This document shows, piece after piece, positions 1 through 10,503 of a stretch of 64,000 bases of DNA. A program made the position numbers and the translations under genes. The stretch comes from Melaminivora suipulveris (GTDB taxonomy: Bacteria > Pseudomonadota > Gammaproteobacteria > Burkholderiales > Burkholderiaceae_C), in assembly GCF_003008575.1 (NCBI RefSeq), contig NZ_CP027667.1, positions 2,156,001 to 2,220,000 of the forward strand, written 5' to 3'. The first letter of the stretch is position 1. Each line of letters starts with the position of its first letter. The notes below the pieces were generated by a model. It made no database searches, had not been told where the DNA came from, and saw only the letters and a list, made by a program, of their open reading frames with translations.

Positions 1-64
1 CAAGGGTCGGCATCATACTGCCCTGGTGCGAGCCATCCGCGCACACCGTATTCAGGAGCCGACC

Positions 65-703
65 ATGTCCCTTCCCGCTGCGCAGCACCGTTTCAGCGCC
101 GACGACTTCCTGGTCTGGGAGGCCGGGCAGGAGCGCAAGCACGAATATCTGGATGGCGAAGTCTTCGCCATGGCGGGCGCGTCCGATGCCCATGTGACCA
201 TCGCAGGCAACCTGTTCATCGCCCTGCGCACCCATTTGCGCTCGGGGCCATGCAGCGTCTACATCTCCGACATGAAACTGCACGCGGCTGCCGACAACGC
301 ATTCTTCTACCCTGACGTGTTCGTCACCTGCTCGCAGACCGACCGCGCCCAAAACCTGACCAAGGGCGAGCCAAGCCTGATCGCCGAGGTGCTGTCGCCG
401 GGCATCGCTGCCTACGATCGCGGCCAGAAATTCGCCGCCTATCGCCGTTTTCCGACCCTGCGCGAGTACCTGCTGGTGGACAGCGAACGCGTCGCGGTCG
501 AACTGTTTCGACGCGACGAGGACAGCAATCTCTGGGTATTGCACCCGTTCGCGGCGGACGAGCAGGTGACGCTTTCCAGCGTCGGCCTGACGCTGCCGGT
601 ATCCGCGCTGTACGAAGATGTGCAGCTGGAGCGCGGCGGTGCAAGCACCGCGCAGGTAAACGCACCTGCCGATCAGGCAGGGCACGCTGCCCGATCGGAC
701 TGA
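65..703 (+). CDS. Uma2 family (DUF820) endonuclease-like protein, copy 1
   Basis: A 212-residue protein of the Uma2/DUF820 family, a PD-(D/E)XK nuclease-fold group of unknown physiological role. Visible family marks are HEYLDGE (Glu27), YPDVFV (Asp84) and AEVLSPG (Glu108), the usual spaced acidic residues, followed by a K/R-rich YRRFPTLREYLLVD segment. I start at the ATG at 65, which has AGGAG about 8 bases upstream; an open frame from 26 adds only 13 unlike residues. The C-terminal 20 residues are low-complexity. A second family member lies at 9368 on the other side of the transporter cluster. The family is clear; nuclease activity is inferred. Confidence 0.85.
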   Translation: MSLPAAQHRFSADDFLVWEAGQERKHEYLDGEVFAMAGASDAHVTIAGNLFIALRTHLRSGPCSVYISDMKLHAAADNAFFYPDVFVTCSQTDRAQNLTKGEPSLIAEVLSPGIAAYDRGQKFAAYRRFPTLREYLLVDSERVAVELFRRDEDSNLWVLHPFAADEQVTLSSVGLTLPVSALYEDVQLERGGASTAQVNAPADQAGHAARSD

Positions 704-783
704 GGCGCAGGGCACCGGCCGCCCGCGCGCTGCTCCATGGGCCGCGGCCGACCGGCGCAGTTGCCTCGGTCGACCGCGGCTCT

Positions 784-1242
784 TCAATGCTGCCCCGGCT
801 GATACGTCCCCGCCTCGGTGCGAAAGGCGATCGACAGGCGATTCCAGCCATTGATGGCGACGATGGCCAGTGTCAGGTCCACCAATTGTTTTTCATCGAA
901 TTGCGCGCGCGCCTGCTCGTAGGTCGCGTCGTCGACTTGCTGATCTTTGAGCAGCGTCACGGCCTCGGCCCAGGCCAGTGCGGTGCGCTCGCGCGGCGTG
1001 TAGCACGGCGCCTCGCGCCACACGGGCAGCAGGTACAGACGCTGCTCGGTCTCGCCCGCGGCGCGCGCGTCCTTGGTGTGCATGTCCAGGCAAAACGCGC
1101 AGCCGTTGATTTGCGATACGCGTGTCTTCACGAGCTCCAGCAGGGGCAGCTCCAGGCCGCTGCTGCGCGTGTATTGCTCCAGGCCAAGCATGGCGGCAAA
1201 GCCCTTGGGCGATGCCAGGCGGTGATTCAAGCGTTGTTGCAT
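784..1242 (-). CDS. Carboxymuconolactone decarboxylase / AhpD-like protein
   Basis: A 152-residue member of the CMD/AhpD family. The hallmark redox motif CAFCLDMH (Cys48, Cys51, His55) is intact, as in AhpD-type alkylhydroperoxidases, so a peroxidase or thiol-redox role is more likely than true carboxymuconolactone decarboxylation. The C-terminal part (VDLTLAIVAINGWNRL) is the usual helix of this family. I chose the ATG at 1242 (MQQRLNHR); an upstream ATG adds 12 residues rich in Arg that do not look like the family. It lies 58 bases downstream of the M20 hydrolase on the same strand and may end that operon. The substrate is unknown. Confidence 0.88.
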   Translation of the reverse strand: MQQRLNHRLASPKGFAAMLGLEQYTRSSGLELPLLELVKTRVSQINGCAFCLDMHTKDARAAGETEQRLYLLPVWREAPCYTPRERTALAWAEAVTLLKDQQVDDATYEQARAQFDEKQLVDLTLAIVAINGWNRLSIAFRTEAGTYQPGQH

Positions 1243-1300
1243 GGGGGCGTGGCTCCATTGTCGGCGGCCGCGCCCCATCTGGGCGGTGGGTGAGCGCGGC

Positions 1301-2521
1301 TCAGGATGCCCGATCTTCGCGCGCAAAGAATGCCTGTACAAGCCGCACCCAATACGTCGAGCCAATCGGCAGCAGCGCATCGTTGAAGTCGTAGTTCGGG
1401 TTGTGCAGCTCGCACGGCCCCATGCCGGTGTATTGCGCCTCGCGGTGCGCGCCCTCGCCGTTGCCCAGGAACAGGTAGCAGCCGGGGACCTTCTCCAGGT
1501 AGAAGGAAAAATCCTCCGCCCCGCCGTGCTGCGGCATGTTGCCGTCGACGCGCTCGGCGCCGAAGGTCTCGCGCGCGACCTGCATGGCGAAGTCGGTCGG
1601 CGCGTCCCAGTTGACCAGCGGCGGATAGGCCCGGTGAAAGTGCAGCTCGCCGCTGCCGCCATGCACTTGCGGCAGCAGCTCGGCCATGTGGCGCATGCGG
1701 TTTTCGATATCGTCCAGCACGGCGGTGCTGTAGGTGCGCACGGTGCCGCGGATCACCGCCTCGCCGGGCAGCACGTTGTAGGCGTCGCCGGCGTGGATCT
1801 GCGTCACGCTCAGCACCGCCACGTCGATGGGGTTCTTGTGGCGCGAGATCAGCGTCTGCAACTGGCCGACCATCTGCGCGGCGATGACGATGGTGTCCAC
1901 CGCCTTGTGCGGCTGCGCGGCGTGGCCGCCGGTGCCGCGGATGGTGATGTCAAAACGGTTGCTCGACGCCATCGCCGCGCCCTTGCGAAAGCCGAAGTGA
2001 CCCTGCGGCAGGCCCGGCATGTTGTGCAGGCCGTAGATCTCGTCGCAGGGAAAGCGCTCAAGCAGCCCGTCCTCGATCATGGCGCGCGCGCCGGCGTTGC
2101 CGCCCTCCTCGGCGGGTTGGAAGATGAAATGCACCGTGCCGTCGAAGTCACGCTGCGCCGCCAGGTATTTGGCTGCCCCCAGCAAGATGGCCGTGTGCCC
2201 GTCGTGCCCGCAGCCGTGCATGCGTCCGGGGTGGCGCGAGGCGTGGGCGAAGCGGTTGTGCTCGGGCATGGGCAGCGCGTCCATGTCGGCGCGCAGGGCG
2301 AGGGTGCGCGTGGCAGCGCCACTCTTCGTGCCGCGTAGCACGCCCACCACGCCGGTCTTGCCCAGGCCGCGATGCACTTCAATGCCCCAGGACTGGAGCT
2401 GCCGTGCGACCAGATCGGCCGTGCGGTGCTCTTCGAAAGCCAGCTCCGGGTGCGCATGGATGTCGCGGCGCAGGGCGGTGAATTCATCGTGCGAGGCTTC
2501 GATGTCGGCGATCAGGCTCAT
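1301..2521 (-). CDS. M20 family amidohydrolase (hippurate hydrolase / N-acyl-amino acid amidohydrolase type)
   Basis: A 406-residue cytosolic metallohydrolase of the M20D group (HipO/AbgB-like), which cleaves N-acyl or N-aroyl amino acids or dipeptides. Metal-binding motifs are visible: LRADMDALP near residue 76, HGCGHDGH at 102-109, PAEEGGNAGA (catalytic and metal Glu pair), and the dimerisation-lid sequence RGTGGHAAQPH. Length is normal. The start ATG at 2521 is followed by the typical ALRRDIHAHPEL opening. It is 21 bases downstream of the N-formylglutamate hydrolase and in line with a peptide transporter, so a substrate imported by that transporter is a reasonable guess. The exact acyl group cannot be told from sequence. 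Confidence 0.92.
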   Translation of the reverse strand: MSLIADIEASHDEFTALRRDIHAHPELAFEEHRTADLVARQLQSWGIEVHRGLGKTGVVGVLRGTKSGAATRTLALRADMDALPMPEHNRFAHASRHPGRMHGCGHDGHTAILLGAAKYLAAQRDFDGTVHFIFQPAEEGGNAGARAMIEDGLLERFPCDEIYGLHNMPGLPQGHFGFRKGAAMASSNRFDITIRGTGGHAAQPHKAVDTIVIAAQMVGQLQTLISRHKNPIDVAVLSVTQIHAGDAYNVLPGEAVIRGTVRTYSTAVLDDIENRMRHMAELLPQVHGGSGELHFHRAYPPLVNWDAPTDFAMQVARETFGAERVDGNMPQHGGAEDFSFYLEKVPGCYLFLGNGEGAHREAQYTGMGPCELHNPNYDFNDALLPIGSTYWVRLVQAFFAREDRAS

Positions 2522-2541
2522 GGTGTTGCGCTCTTTCCTCG

Positions 2542-3435
2542 TCAGGATGCGATCTGGCTGCGCACGTAGGCGGCGATGTCGGCCGAAACCTCGGCCAGCG
2601 TGCGTTGCAGCGCGTCGAAGTTGGCGCTGCGCGCGCGCGTGTCCTCATCCATGTACAGGCCGCGGTGCAGCTCGATCTGCAGGCTGTGCCGGCGCTCGGC
2701 CGGGCGGCCCAGGCGGGCGATCAGCGCCACGCCCTTGAAGGGGTCGTTCAGCGCGACGCTCAGGCCCCGGCGGCGGAAGGCCTCTGCCACCAGGGCGGTG
2801 AACTCGGGCGCGGCGGTGCTGCCGTCGCGATCGCCCAGCACCACATCGGCCAATGGATGGTCGCTCTGGATCTGCAAGCCCTCATACGAATCCGCCGGCA
2901 TGGAGTGCAGGTTCAGATGCCACACGGCGCCGTGCTCCTGGTGCGCGGCCTCGATGTGCTCGCGCAGCGCCGCATGGTAGGGCGCGTGGTAGCGATCGAT
3001 GCGCGCGCGCACCTCGGCCACGGAGAGCTTGCGGTCGTAGATCGGGTCCTTGCCGTTCTTGCCCGCATCGCGCCAGATCAGGCCGATGCCCAGCCGCGTC
3101 TTCTCGCTGGGCGTCAAGGCCGTGGGCCAGGCACCGTCGAGCATGGCGGCGTCGATGTCTTCGACGTCGCGGTTCGGGTCGATGTAGGCGCGCGGAAAGT
3201 TGGCCGCGATCAAGGTCGCGCCAACAGCGGGCAGCGCCTGCCACAGCACGTGCACGTCGGTGTCCTCGCCGCGGCGCAGGCGCTCGAAGGGCAGGGCGTA
3301 GCCGAAATCCTGTGGATACAGCGTGCCGCTGTGCGGCGAATCGCACACCAGCGGCAGCGTATCGGCCTGGGGTTTTTGCAGGGTGTAGGGGTCGAAGGGC
3401 GCGGTGGCGCGCGGGTTCACGGTTGCTTCAGTCAT
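2542..3435 (-). CDS. N-formylglutamate amidohydrolase family protein
   Basis: A 297-residue protein of the FGase family (PF05013), which hydrolyses N-formylglutamate to formate and glutamate in one histidine degradation route and acts on other N-formyl amino acids. Family marks are [11 protein letters not shown] near residue 31, [11 protein letters not shown] near residue 99, and the HLNLHSMP segment. No other hut genes are in the window, so histidine degradation is not supported here; its overlap of 4 bases with the upstream ABC ATPase gene argues that it processes an imported formylated or acylated compound. Family assignment is firm, pathway is inference. Confidence 0.88.
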   Translation of the reverse strand: MTEATVNPRATAPFDPYTLQKPQADTLPLVCDSPHSGTLYPQDFGYALPFERLRRGEDTDVHVLWQALPAVGATLIAANFPRAYIDPNRDVEDIDAAMLDGAWPTALTPSEKTRLGIGLIWRDAGKNGKDPIYDRKLSVAEVRARIDRYHAPYHAALREHIEAAHQEHGAVWHLNLHSMPADSYEGLQIQSDHPLADVVLGDRDGSTAAPEFTALVAEAFRRRGLSVALNDPFKGVALIARLGRPAERRHSLQIELHRGLYMDEDTRARSANFDALQRTLAEVSADIAAYVRSQIAS

Positions 3436-4507
3436 GGCGTTGCAGGTGGGGCAGCAGGTTCGTTCAAATGGCAGGCGCTCAGGTGGCCATCGGCCAGCGC
3501 GCGCAGCGCGGGCCGCTCGACCTTGCAGCGTGCAAAAGCGTGCGGGCAGCGCGGGTGGAAGGCGCAGCCGGGCGGCGGATTCAACGGCGAGGGCAGCTCG
3601 CCCTGGATGGGCCGGTAGTCGCGCCGCACGGCGTCGAGCTGCGGCAGCTCGGCCAGCAGCGCCTGGGTGTAGGGGTGCGCCGGGCGGCTGAAGATGACCT
3701 CCGTCGGCGCGACCTCGACCACGCGCCCCAGGTACATGATGACCACGCGGTCCGACACGTGGCCGACCACGCCCAGGTTATGGCTGATGAACAGGTAGGT
3801 CAGCGCCAGCTCTTTGCGCAGCTCCAGGAACAGGTTGAGCACCTGCGCCTGGATGGACACGTCCAGGGCGGCCACCGCCTCGTCGCAAACGATCAGCCGG
3901 GGCTTCAGGGCCAGCGCACGGGCGATGCCGATGCGCTGGCGCTGCCCGCCGGAGAACTGGTGCGGATAGCGCTGCGCATACTCCGGGTCCAGCCCCACCT
4001 GGCGCATCAGTTCGGCCACGTACTCGGCCTTGCCCGACGCCGGCACCAGGCCGTGCACCACCGGCGCCTCGCCCACGATGTCGAGCACGCGCATGCGCGG
4101 GTTCAGCGATGCCATCGGGTTCTGGAAGATCATCTGCACGCCCAGGCCGTAGGCCTTGCGCTGCGCGGCAGTCATGGCCGCCACCGGCTGGCCCTCGTAG
4201 CGCACCTCGCCCGCGCTTGGCGGGTTGATGCCGGCGATCACGCGCCCCAGCGTGGATTTGCCGCAGCCGGATTCGCCCACCACGCCGATGACCTCGCCGG
4301 CGCGTATCTGCAAATCCACATCCGAGACGGCCTGCACCACGCTGGCCGAATTGCGCGCACCCAGCAGGTTGGCCAGCTTGCCTGCCAGATCCACCGGCTG
4401 CACGAAGCGTTTGGAGATGCCGCGCAGCTCCAGCAACGGCGCACCTTCCGCCTGGGGCTGCGGCGGGGCCTGTTGCTGCGTGGCGGCGGTGGTGTCGATC
4501 ACGGTGC

Positions 4508-4511
<4 letters not shown>
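3432..4511 (-). CDS. Oligopeptide/dipeptide ABC transporter ATP-binding protein (DppF/OppF type)
   Basis: A 359-residue ATPase subunit. Walker A is GESGCGKST, the signature is [15 protein letters not shown], and the Walker B region is [12 protein letters not shown] followed by the switch His in FISHNLGVV. The C-terminal oligo_HPY extension ([14 protein letters not shown] plus a Cys-rich GCAFHPRCP segment that may bind Fe-S) is present, which marks the peptide/nickel subfamily. The usual LSGGQ has Phe in place of Leu, as is common in DppF. Start and stop overlap the neighbouring genes by 4 bases on both sides, so it is translated coupled with the other ATPase and the formylglutamate hydrolase. 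Confidence 0.95.
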
Positions 4512-5527
<1,016 letters not shown>

Positions 5528-5533
5528 GATTGC

Positions 5534-6478
5534 TCAGCGCGCGTTGTGCGGGTTCAGGATGTCGCGCAGATGGTCGCCCGCCAGGTTGATGCCGACGATG
5601 GTCAGCGCCAGCGCGATGCCCGGGAAGAACGAAATCCAGTAGTGCCCCGAGAGCATGAACTCGAAGCCGTTGGCGATCAGCATGCCCAGCGAAGGCTCCG
5701 TCACCGGCACGCCCACGCCCAGGAAGGACAGGGTCGATTCCAGCGCAATCGCATGCGCCAGGTCGATGGTGGCGATCACGATCAAGGGCGGCAGGCAGTT
5801 GGGCAGCAGGTGCCGCCACAGGATGCGCGGCGCGCCCAGCGCCAGGCACTGCGCCGCCTCCACGTACTCCTTGCCGCGCTCGACCAGCGCCGCGCCGCGC
5901 GCCGCGCGGGCGAAGTAGGCCCACTGCACGATGATCAGCGCGATGATGACCTTGTCCACACCCTTGCCCAGGATGGCCAGCAGGATCAGCGCCACCAGGA
6001 TGGCCGGGAAGGACAATTGGATGTCCACGATGCGCATCAGGAGCGCATCCAGCCAGCCGCCGAAATACGCCGCCGCCAGCCCCACCATGCTGCCAATCGC
6101 CAGCGCCGCCGCCACCGACACACCGCCCACCATCAGGCTGGTACGCAGGCCGTAAAAAATGGCCGACAGCAGGTCGCGCGCCTGCCCGTCCGTGCCCAGC
6201 CAGTAGGTCACCCGGCCGGCCGCGTCCTTGCTGCCCGGCGGCAGCTTGGAGTCGAAGATATCCAGCCCGCCGATGTCGTACGGGTTCTGCGGCGCAATCC
6301 ACGGAGCCAGCACCGCCACGGCGACGGACAGCAGCACCAGCACCAGCCCCAGCACGGCCAGCTTGTTGGCAAAGAATTCGCGCCTGAGGCGCTGCCAGGG
6401 CGTCTCGGCCGGGGGCAGGGGCTGCGTTGCCGCGACCGCAGGCGGTATCGTCGTCAGGGGTGTGGAAGAGGTATTCAT
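5534..6478 (-). CDS. Peptide ABC transporter permease (DppC/OppC type)
   Basis: A 314-residue inner-membrane permease. An N-terminal cytoplasmic tail of about 40 residues leads to a first membrane helix (LAVLGLVLVLLSVAVAVLAPW), then the OppC_N domain and five further hydrophobic segments. The EAA loop that contacts the ATPase is seen as EYVEAAQCLALGAPRILWRHLLPN. Length fits DppC. The start ATG at 6478 overlaps the stop of the DppB-like gene (ATGA). It would form a heterodimer with that protein. Confidence 0.94.
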   Translation of the reverse strand: MNTSSTPLTTIPPAVAATQPLPPAETPWQRLRREFFANKLAVLGLVLVLLSVAVAVLAPWIAPQNPYDIGGLDIFDSKLPPGSKDAAGRVTYWLGTDGQARDLLSAIFYGLRTSLMVGGVSVAAALAIGSMVGLAAAYFGGWLDALLMRIVDIQLSFPAILVALILLAILGKGVDKVIIALIIVQWAYFARAARGAALVERGKEYVEAAQCLALGAPRILWRHLLPNCLPPLIVIATIDLAHAIALESTLSFLGVGVPVTEPSLGMLIANGFEFMLSGHYWISFFPGIALALTIVGINLAGDHLRDILNPHNAR

Positions 6479-7452
6479 GCCTTGGCCGTTTGCAGGCGCA
6501 CGCGCGGGTCGAGCACCGAATACAGGATGTCCGTGACCAGGTTCAGCATCACCAGGAAGAACACGATCAGGATCAGATAGGCCACGACCACGGGGCGATC
6601 CAGCGTGATGATGGAGTCCAGCAGCAGCTTGCCCATGCCCGGCCAGGCGAAGATGGTCTCGGTGACCACGGCAAAGGCCACGACCTGGCCGAACTCCAGC
6701 CCGAACACGGTGACGATGGGGATCAGGATGTTCTTCAAAAGGTGTACGCGCAGGATGCGGCTCCAGGACAGGCCCTTGGCGCGCGCGAACTTGATGTAGT
6801 CCATGGGCAGCGCCTCGCGCGTGGCGGCGCGCGTCACGCGGATGATCAAAGCGCCCTTGGCCAGAGCAATGGTGCAGGCCGGCAGCAGGATGCGCCGCCA
6901 GCCCTCCCATGAGAGCAAGCTGGTCTCGAACGGCCCGAGCGCCACGGCCGGCGCGCGCCCGCTGGCCGGCAGCCAGCCCAGGTAGACGGCAAAGACCATG
7001 ATCAGCATCAGCGCCACCCAGAAGTTGGGCAGCGAAAAGCCCAGCACCGAGCCGGTCATGATGCCGCGCGTGCTGAGCGCCTCGGGCTTGAGGCCGGCCC
7101 AGACGCCCAGCGGCACGCCGACGAGGCCGGCCAGCAACATCGACACGATGGCCAGCTCCAGGGTGGCCGGCATGCGCTCCAGGATCAGGCCCATGGCCGA
7201 CTGGCCGGTCAGAAAGCTCTTGCCGAAATCCAGCCGCACGGCGCGCGACATGAAGATGGCGTATTGCTCCAGCAGCGGCTTGTCCAGCCCGAAATTGGCG
7301 CGGATGGCGTCGCGTTCCAGCTCCGTGGCCTCGGGGCTGGCCATCATGGAGACCGGATCGCCCACCACGTACAGGCCGACGAAGACCAGGCCGGACATGA
7401 CGGCCATGACCAGCAGGGCCTGCAGCAGGCGGCGGATGATGAAAGCGAGCAT
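6475..7452 (-). CDS. Peptide ABC transporter permease (DppB/OppB type)
   Basis: A 325-residue inner-membrane permease beginning MLAFIIRRLLQALLVMAVM, the standard DppB opening with one helix, followed by a periplasmic stretch (residues about 30-95) and five more helices. The EAA loop is DYIKFARAKGLSWSRILRVHLLKN. I start at the ATG at 7452; an in-frame ATG 14 codons earlier adds an unlike Arg/Ala-rich leader. No strong Shine-Dalgarno sequence is visible. It lies about 90 bases downstream of the substrate-binding protein gene. Confidence 0.92.
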   Translation of the reverse strand: MLAFIIRRLLQALLVMAVMSGLVFVGLYVVGDPVSMMASPEATELERDAIRANFGLDKPLLEQYAIFMSRAVRLDFGKSFLTGQSAMGLILERMPATLELAIVSMLLAGLVGVPLGVWAGLKPEALSTRGIMTGSVLGFSLPNFWVALMLIMVFAVYLGWLPASGRAPAVALGPFETSLLSWEGWRRILLPACTIALAKGALIIRVTRAATREALPMDYIKFARAKGLSWSRILRVHLLKNILIPIVTVFGLEFGQVVAFAVVTETIFAWPGMGKLLLDSIITLDRPVVVAYLILIVFFLVMLNLVTDILYSVLDPRVRLQTAKA

Positions 7453-7541
7453 GAGAAAAGATGCGGCGGATGCCGGCCCGCGGCGCGTGGCCACGGGCCG
7501 GCATCAAAGGGCTTGGGGCTGCTGCAGCGGGCGGCCTCCGT

Positions 7542-9140
7542 CTATTTCGCCTGCGTGGCGTACTGCACCATGGTCTGCTGGTCGGCGCGGCCCTTGAAGG
7601 ACACGTCCTTCTTCATGGCCCACACCGAATGCTCGAAATGGACCGGCAGCATGGCGAAGTCGGCCATGGCCACCTCGCTGGCGCGGGCCAGCGTCGCGGC
7701 GCGCGCGGCGTTGTCCATCTGCGTGGCCGACTCGGCCACCAGCTTGTCCATCTCGGGGTTGGAGTAGCGGCTGCGGTTGGTCGTGCCCAGGCCCTTCTCC
7801 TTGTTGGGCGTGACCAGCAGCGAATTCAGCGTGTTCGACATCTCGCCCGTCGCCGTGCCCCAGCCCGCCAGGTAGGCGCTGTAGCTGTAGGCGTCGCGAT
7901 TCTTGAAGAACACGGCCGGCGCGTTGGAGTCGATGGTGGTCTTGACGCCCACGCGCGTCCACATCGAGGCCAGCGTCTGCGCCACCTTGCTGTCGTTGAT
8001 GTAGCGGCCGTTGGGCGCGCCCAGCACCAGGGTGAAGCCGTCCGGATAGCCGGCCTCCTTCAGCAGCGCGCGGGCCTTGTCCGGATTGGCCTTGGGCGCG
8101 GTGGAAAGCTGCTTGCTGGCGCCGAACATCGGATACGGCAGCAGTTGCCCGGCCGGCGTCGCCACGCCGCCCATGATGCGCGCCACCACCGCGTCGCGGT
8201 CAATCGCCAGCGACAGCGCCTCGCGCACGCGCTTGTCCAGCAGCGGGTTCTTGCCATTCGTGCCCTGGATGCCGGGCGTGGTCTCGCCGTTCTGGTCCAG
8301 CGCGACGTAGATCACGCGGTTGGATGCCTTGGTCTCCACGCTCAGCTTGGGGTCCTTGCGCAGGCGCTCCAGGTCGTCGGTTGGCGGGTCTTCGATCAGG
8401 TCCACGTCGCCAGCCAGCAGCGCGGCAACACGCGTCGCGGCATTGCTGATCGGGCGATACGTCACCTTGTCCCACGCCGGCGCCGGGCCCCAGTAGTGCG
8501 GGTTGCGCTCGAACACGATCTCGCTGCCGCGCTTCCAGGAGACGAACTTGTACGGCCCCGCGCCCACCAGGCCGTCGCCCGAATTCAGCTCGGTGGTCGT
8601 CTTGCCCTCGGGTGCCGGCCCGGCCGCCGCCTTGGCCGACATGATGGGCAGGCCGACCATGTTGATCGCCAAGAGCGGATACAGCTCGGACGTGGTGATG
8701 CGCACCGTGCGCGGATCGACGGCCTCCACCTTTTCCACCTTCTGCATGTAGACCTTGAAGGATGACGGGCTGTTGGGCACCTTGCCCGCACGATCCAGCG
8801 TGAACACCACGTCCTGCGCGGTCACCGGCGAGCCGTCGGAGAACTTGGCGTTGGGCCGCAGCTTGAAGGTCCAGACCTTGCCGTCCACGCTCCACGATTC
8901 GGCCAGGCAGGGCTTGATGGAAAGATCGGCATCCGAGCACACCAGGCCCTCGAACAGCGTCTGCGACAACTGGATGTTGGGTGTGAGCGCGTGGTATTGC
9001 GGGTCCATGGACGTGGGCTCGGTCTTGAGCGCGACGATCAGGTCGCGCGCCGAAGCGCCGGTCGCGGCGCAGGCCGCCAGCGCGGCGATGGTCAGCAATC
9101 CGTGGCGCAGCAGCGGCCGGCCCTTGGTGGTGTGGGGCAT
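7542..9140 (-). CDS. Extracellular solute-binding protein, family 5 (peptide ABC transporter)
   Basis: A 532-residue periplasmic binding protein, first gene of the transporter operon. The N-terminus has a signal peptide (basic MPHTTKGRPLLRHG, hydrophobic LLTIAALAACAATG, cleavage likely after GASA). The SBP_bac_5 body shows KTEPTSMDPQ, LSQTLFEGLV, KPCLAESW, WTFKLRPNAKFSDGSPVTAQDVVFT and VREALSLAIDR, all standard for DppA/OppA/NikA-like proteins. The ATG at 9140 is preceded by AGGAGA at a good distance. Gene order SBP-permease-permease-ATPase-ATPase-hydrolases is that of a peptide importer with cytosolic processing enzymes. The true ligand is unknown. Confidence 0.95.
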   Translation of the reverse strand: MPHTTKGRPLLRHGLLTIAALAACAATGASARDLIVALKTEPTSMDPQYHALTPNIQLSQTLFEGLVCSDADLSIKPCLAESWSVDGKVWTFKLRPNAKFSDGSPVTAQDVVFTLDRAGKVPNSPSSFKVYMQKVEKVEAVDPRTVRITTSELYPLLAINMVGLPIMSAKAAAGPAPEGKTTTELNSGDGLVGAGPYKFVSWKRGSEIVFERNPHYWGPAPAWDKVTYRPISNAATRVAALLAGDVDLIEDPPTDDLERLRKDPKLSVETKASNRVIYVALDQNGETTPGIQGTNGKNPLLDKRVREALSLAIDRDAVVARIMGGVATPAGQLLPYPMFGASKQLSTAPKANPDKARALLKEAGYPDGFTLVLGAPNGRYINDSKVAQTLASMWTRVGVKTTIDSNAPAVFFKNRDAYSYSAYLAGWGTATGEMSNTLNSLLVTPNKEKGLGTTNRSRYSNPEMDKLVAESATQMDNAARAATLARASEVAMADFAMLPVHFEHSVWAMKKDVSFKGRADQQTMVQYATQAK

Positions 9141-9367
9141 GGATGAAGTCTCCTGGAGAAGTCGGTCTGAGCGATGCGCCGGCGGCTGCGGATGATGCAG
9201 GGCGCGACGGCGGCAGATGGGTGAATCGAGCATAGCGCCCGCACCCAGGGGCGCGGACCGGGGGTTAACCCGCTGCGCGCCGGGTCGATTCATCTGCATG
9301 CGTCCGGGGAGGCAAGGCTGTGGCTTTTGCTCTCGGGCATGATGGGCGCAGCCATGAAAGGAGACCG

Positions 9368-9988
9368 ATGATGACCGCCAACACCCAAACCCTTGAGCGC
9401 GTCAGTGTCGAGCAGTACCTCGAAGGCGAGCAACGAACGGATGTCCGGCACGAATACTTGGCCGGCCACTTGGTCGCCATGGGCGGCGCCAGCGACTGGC
9501 ATGGGCTGATTGCCGGCTCGCTCCATGCCCTGCTGCTACCCCATGCCCGGCGCAAGGGCTGCCAGCTTTTCCTGGCGGACATGAAGGTTCGCATCGAACA
9601 TGAAGGCGACGATTGGTTCTATTACCCCGATCTGGTATTGGCCTGCGATCCTGCGGACAGAGAGTCGCGCTACTTCCGGCGCAACCCCTGCTTGCTGGTC
9701 GAAGTGCTCTCGCCCAGCACCGAGCAGACCGACACGCGCGAAAAACTCCTGGCCTACCGCCTGCTGCCCGGCCTGCGCGAATACCTGCTTCTGCGTCAGG
9801 ACCGCGTACAGGCCGACCTGTACCGGCGTGGGGATGATGGCCGCTGGCAGCATCTGCGCCTGGACGCACCGGACGGCATGCTGGAGCTGCGCTGCGTGGA
9901 TGCCCGGCTGAGCCTGCGGGACATCTATATCGACGTGCCGCAACTGCTGGGCGCGCCAGACCCGAATGGGGCCGGCCGCGCCGTCTGA
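9368..9988 (+). CDS. Uma2 family (DUF820) endonuclease-like protein, copy 2
   Basis: A 206-residue Uma2 protein related to the gene at 65. It keeps HEYLAGH, FYYPDLVLACDP and LLVEVLSPST with the spaced acidic residues of a PD-(D/E)XK-like site, and the EYLLLRQDRVQADLYRR strand pair. Two adjacent ATGs (9368 and 9371) are possible; AAGGAG ends about 4 or 7 bases before them, so the second is slightly favoured. It is divergent from the transporter operon. Function in the cell is not established for this family. Confidence 0.85.
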   Translation: MMTANTQTLERVSVEQYLEGEQRTDVRHEYLAGHLVAMGGASDWHGLIAGSLHALLLPHARRKGCQLFLADMKVRIEHEGDDWFYYPDLVLACDPADRESRYFRRNPCLLVEVLSPSTEQTDTREKLLAYRLLPGLREYLLLRQDRVQADLYRRGDDGRWQHLRLDAPDGMLELRCVDARLSLRDIYIDVPQLLGAPDPNGAGRAV

Positions 9989-10010
9989 CCAAGCGGCTGC
10001 CTCATGCCAT

Positions 10011-10041
10011 GGGCATCGAGCCAGCATGGCTCGTGCCCTTT
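10011..10041 (+). terminator. Hairpin, possible terminator after Uma2 copy 2
   Basis: A 12-bp stem with one bulge: GGGCA then CGAGCCA pairs with TGGCTCG then TGCCC around a 3-base loop, followed by only three T residues. It lies 23 bases after the stop at 9988. The short T tract makes efficiency uncertain. Confidence 0.5.
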
Positions 10042-10173
10042 GACCACGCCACTGGCGAGCGGACGCTTCACAGGAGGTGATTCATCCTGGGCCGGGCGTG
10101 CGTAATGACGTGATGCGATCGCATCAGGGCATCATGAAGTCATCCAAGCAACTTGCGGCCGCTAACGCGCCGG

Positions 10174-10503
10174 CTAGGGCTCTGGAGGCCGCTCGAACAC
10201 CTCGGCCAGCGTGCGGGCGCCCAGCAGGCGATCCGTCCACGCCTCCAACTGCTGCGAGTCGGCGCTGCCCAGCGCCGCCAGTGTTTGATGCGACAGCGGG
10301 CCGAAGCGAGCGACCAGCAGGCGCTGCAGAACGCGGGCTTCGCCCTCCGCGCGGCCTTCCATGCGGCCTTTTTGCAAGCCTTCCTGCAGCCCCTTTTGCA
10401 ATCCTTTTTGCAATCCTTTTTGCAGCCCCTCCGCGCGCCCTCGCTCGATCCCCTCTTGCCGGTGCTGCTGCGCCCATTCCTCGAATCTTGTAGCCAGTGT
10501 CAT
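10174..10503 (-). CDS. Probable internal-start product of the rpn gene (RpnS-like, 109 residues)
   Basis: An in-frame ATG at 10503 (MTLATRFEEW) lies 6 bases after a perfect AAGGAG on the minus strand (10511-10516 region, within the codons for LKELK). Translation from it would give a 109-residue protein made of the helical linker, the GLQK repeats and the conserved C-terminal region. Internal in-frame translation of rpn genes giving a short protein that inhibits the full-length nuclease has been described in E. coli. What is seen here is the site and the frame; production and antitoxin function are inferred. Confidence 0.6.
   Translation of the reverse strand: MTLATRFEEWAQQHRQEGIERGRAEGLQKGLQKGLQKGLQEGLQKGRMEGRAEGEARVLQRLLVARFGPLSHQTLAALGSADSQQLEAWTDRLLGARTLAEVFERPPEP

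Noticed and set aside
784..1662. A longer (292-residue) version of the AhpD-like gene
   Set aside because: The extra N-terminal part overlaps the M20 hydrolase C-terminus and is Arg/Thr-rich; the family domain starts at the ATG at 1242.
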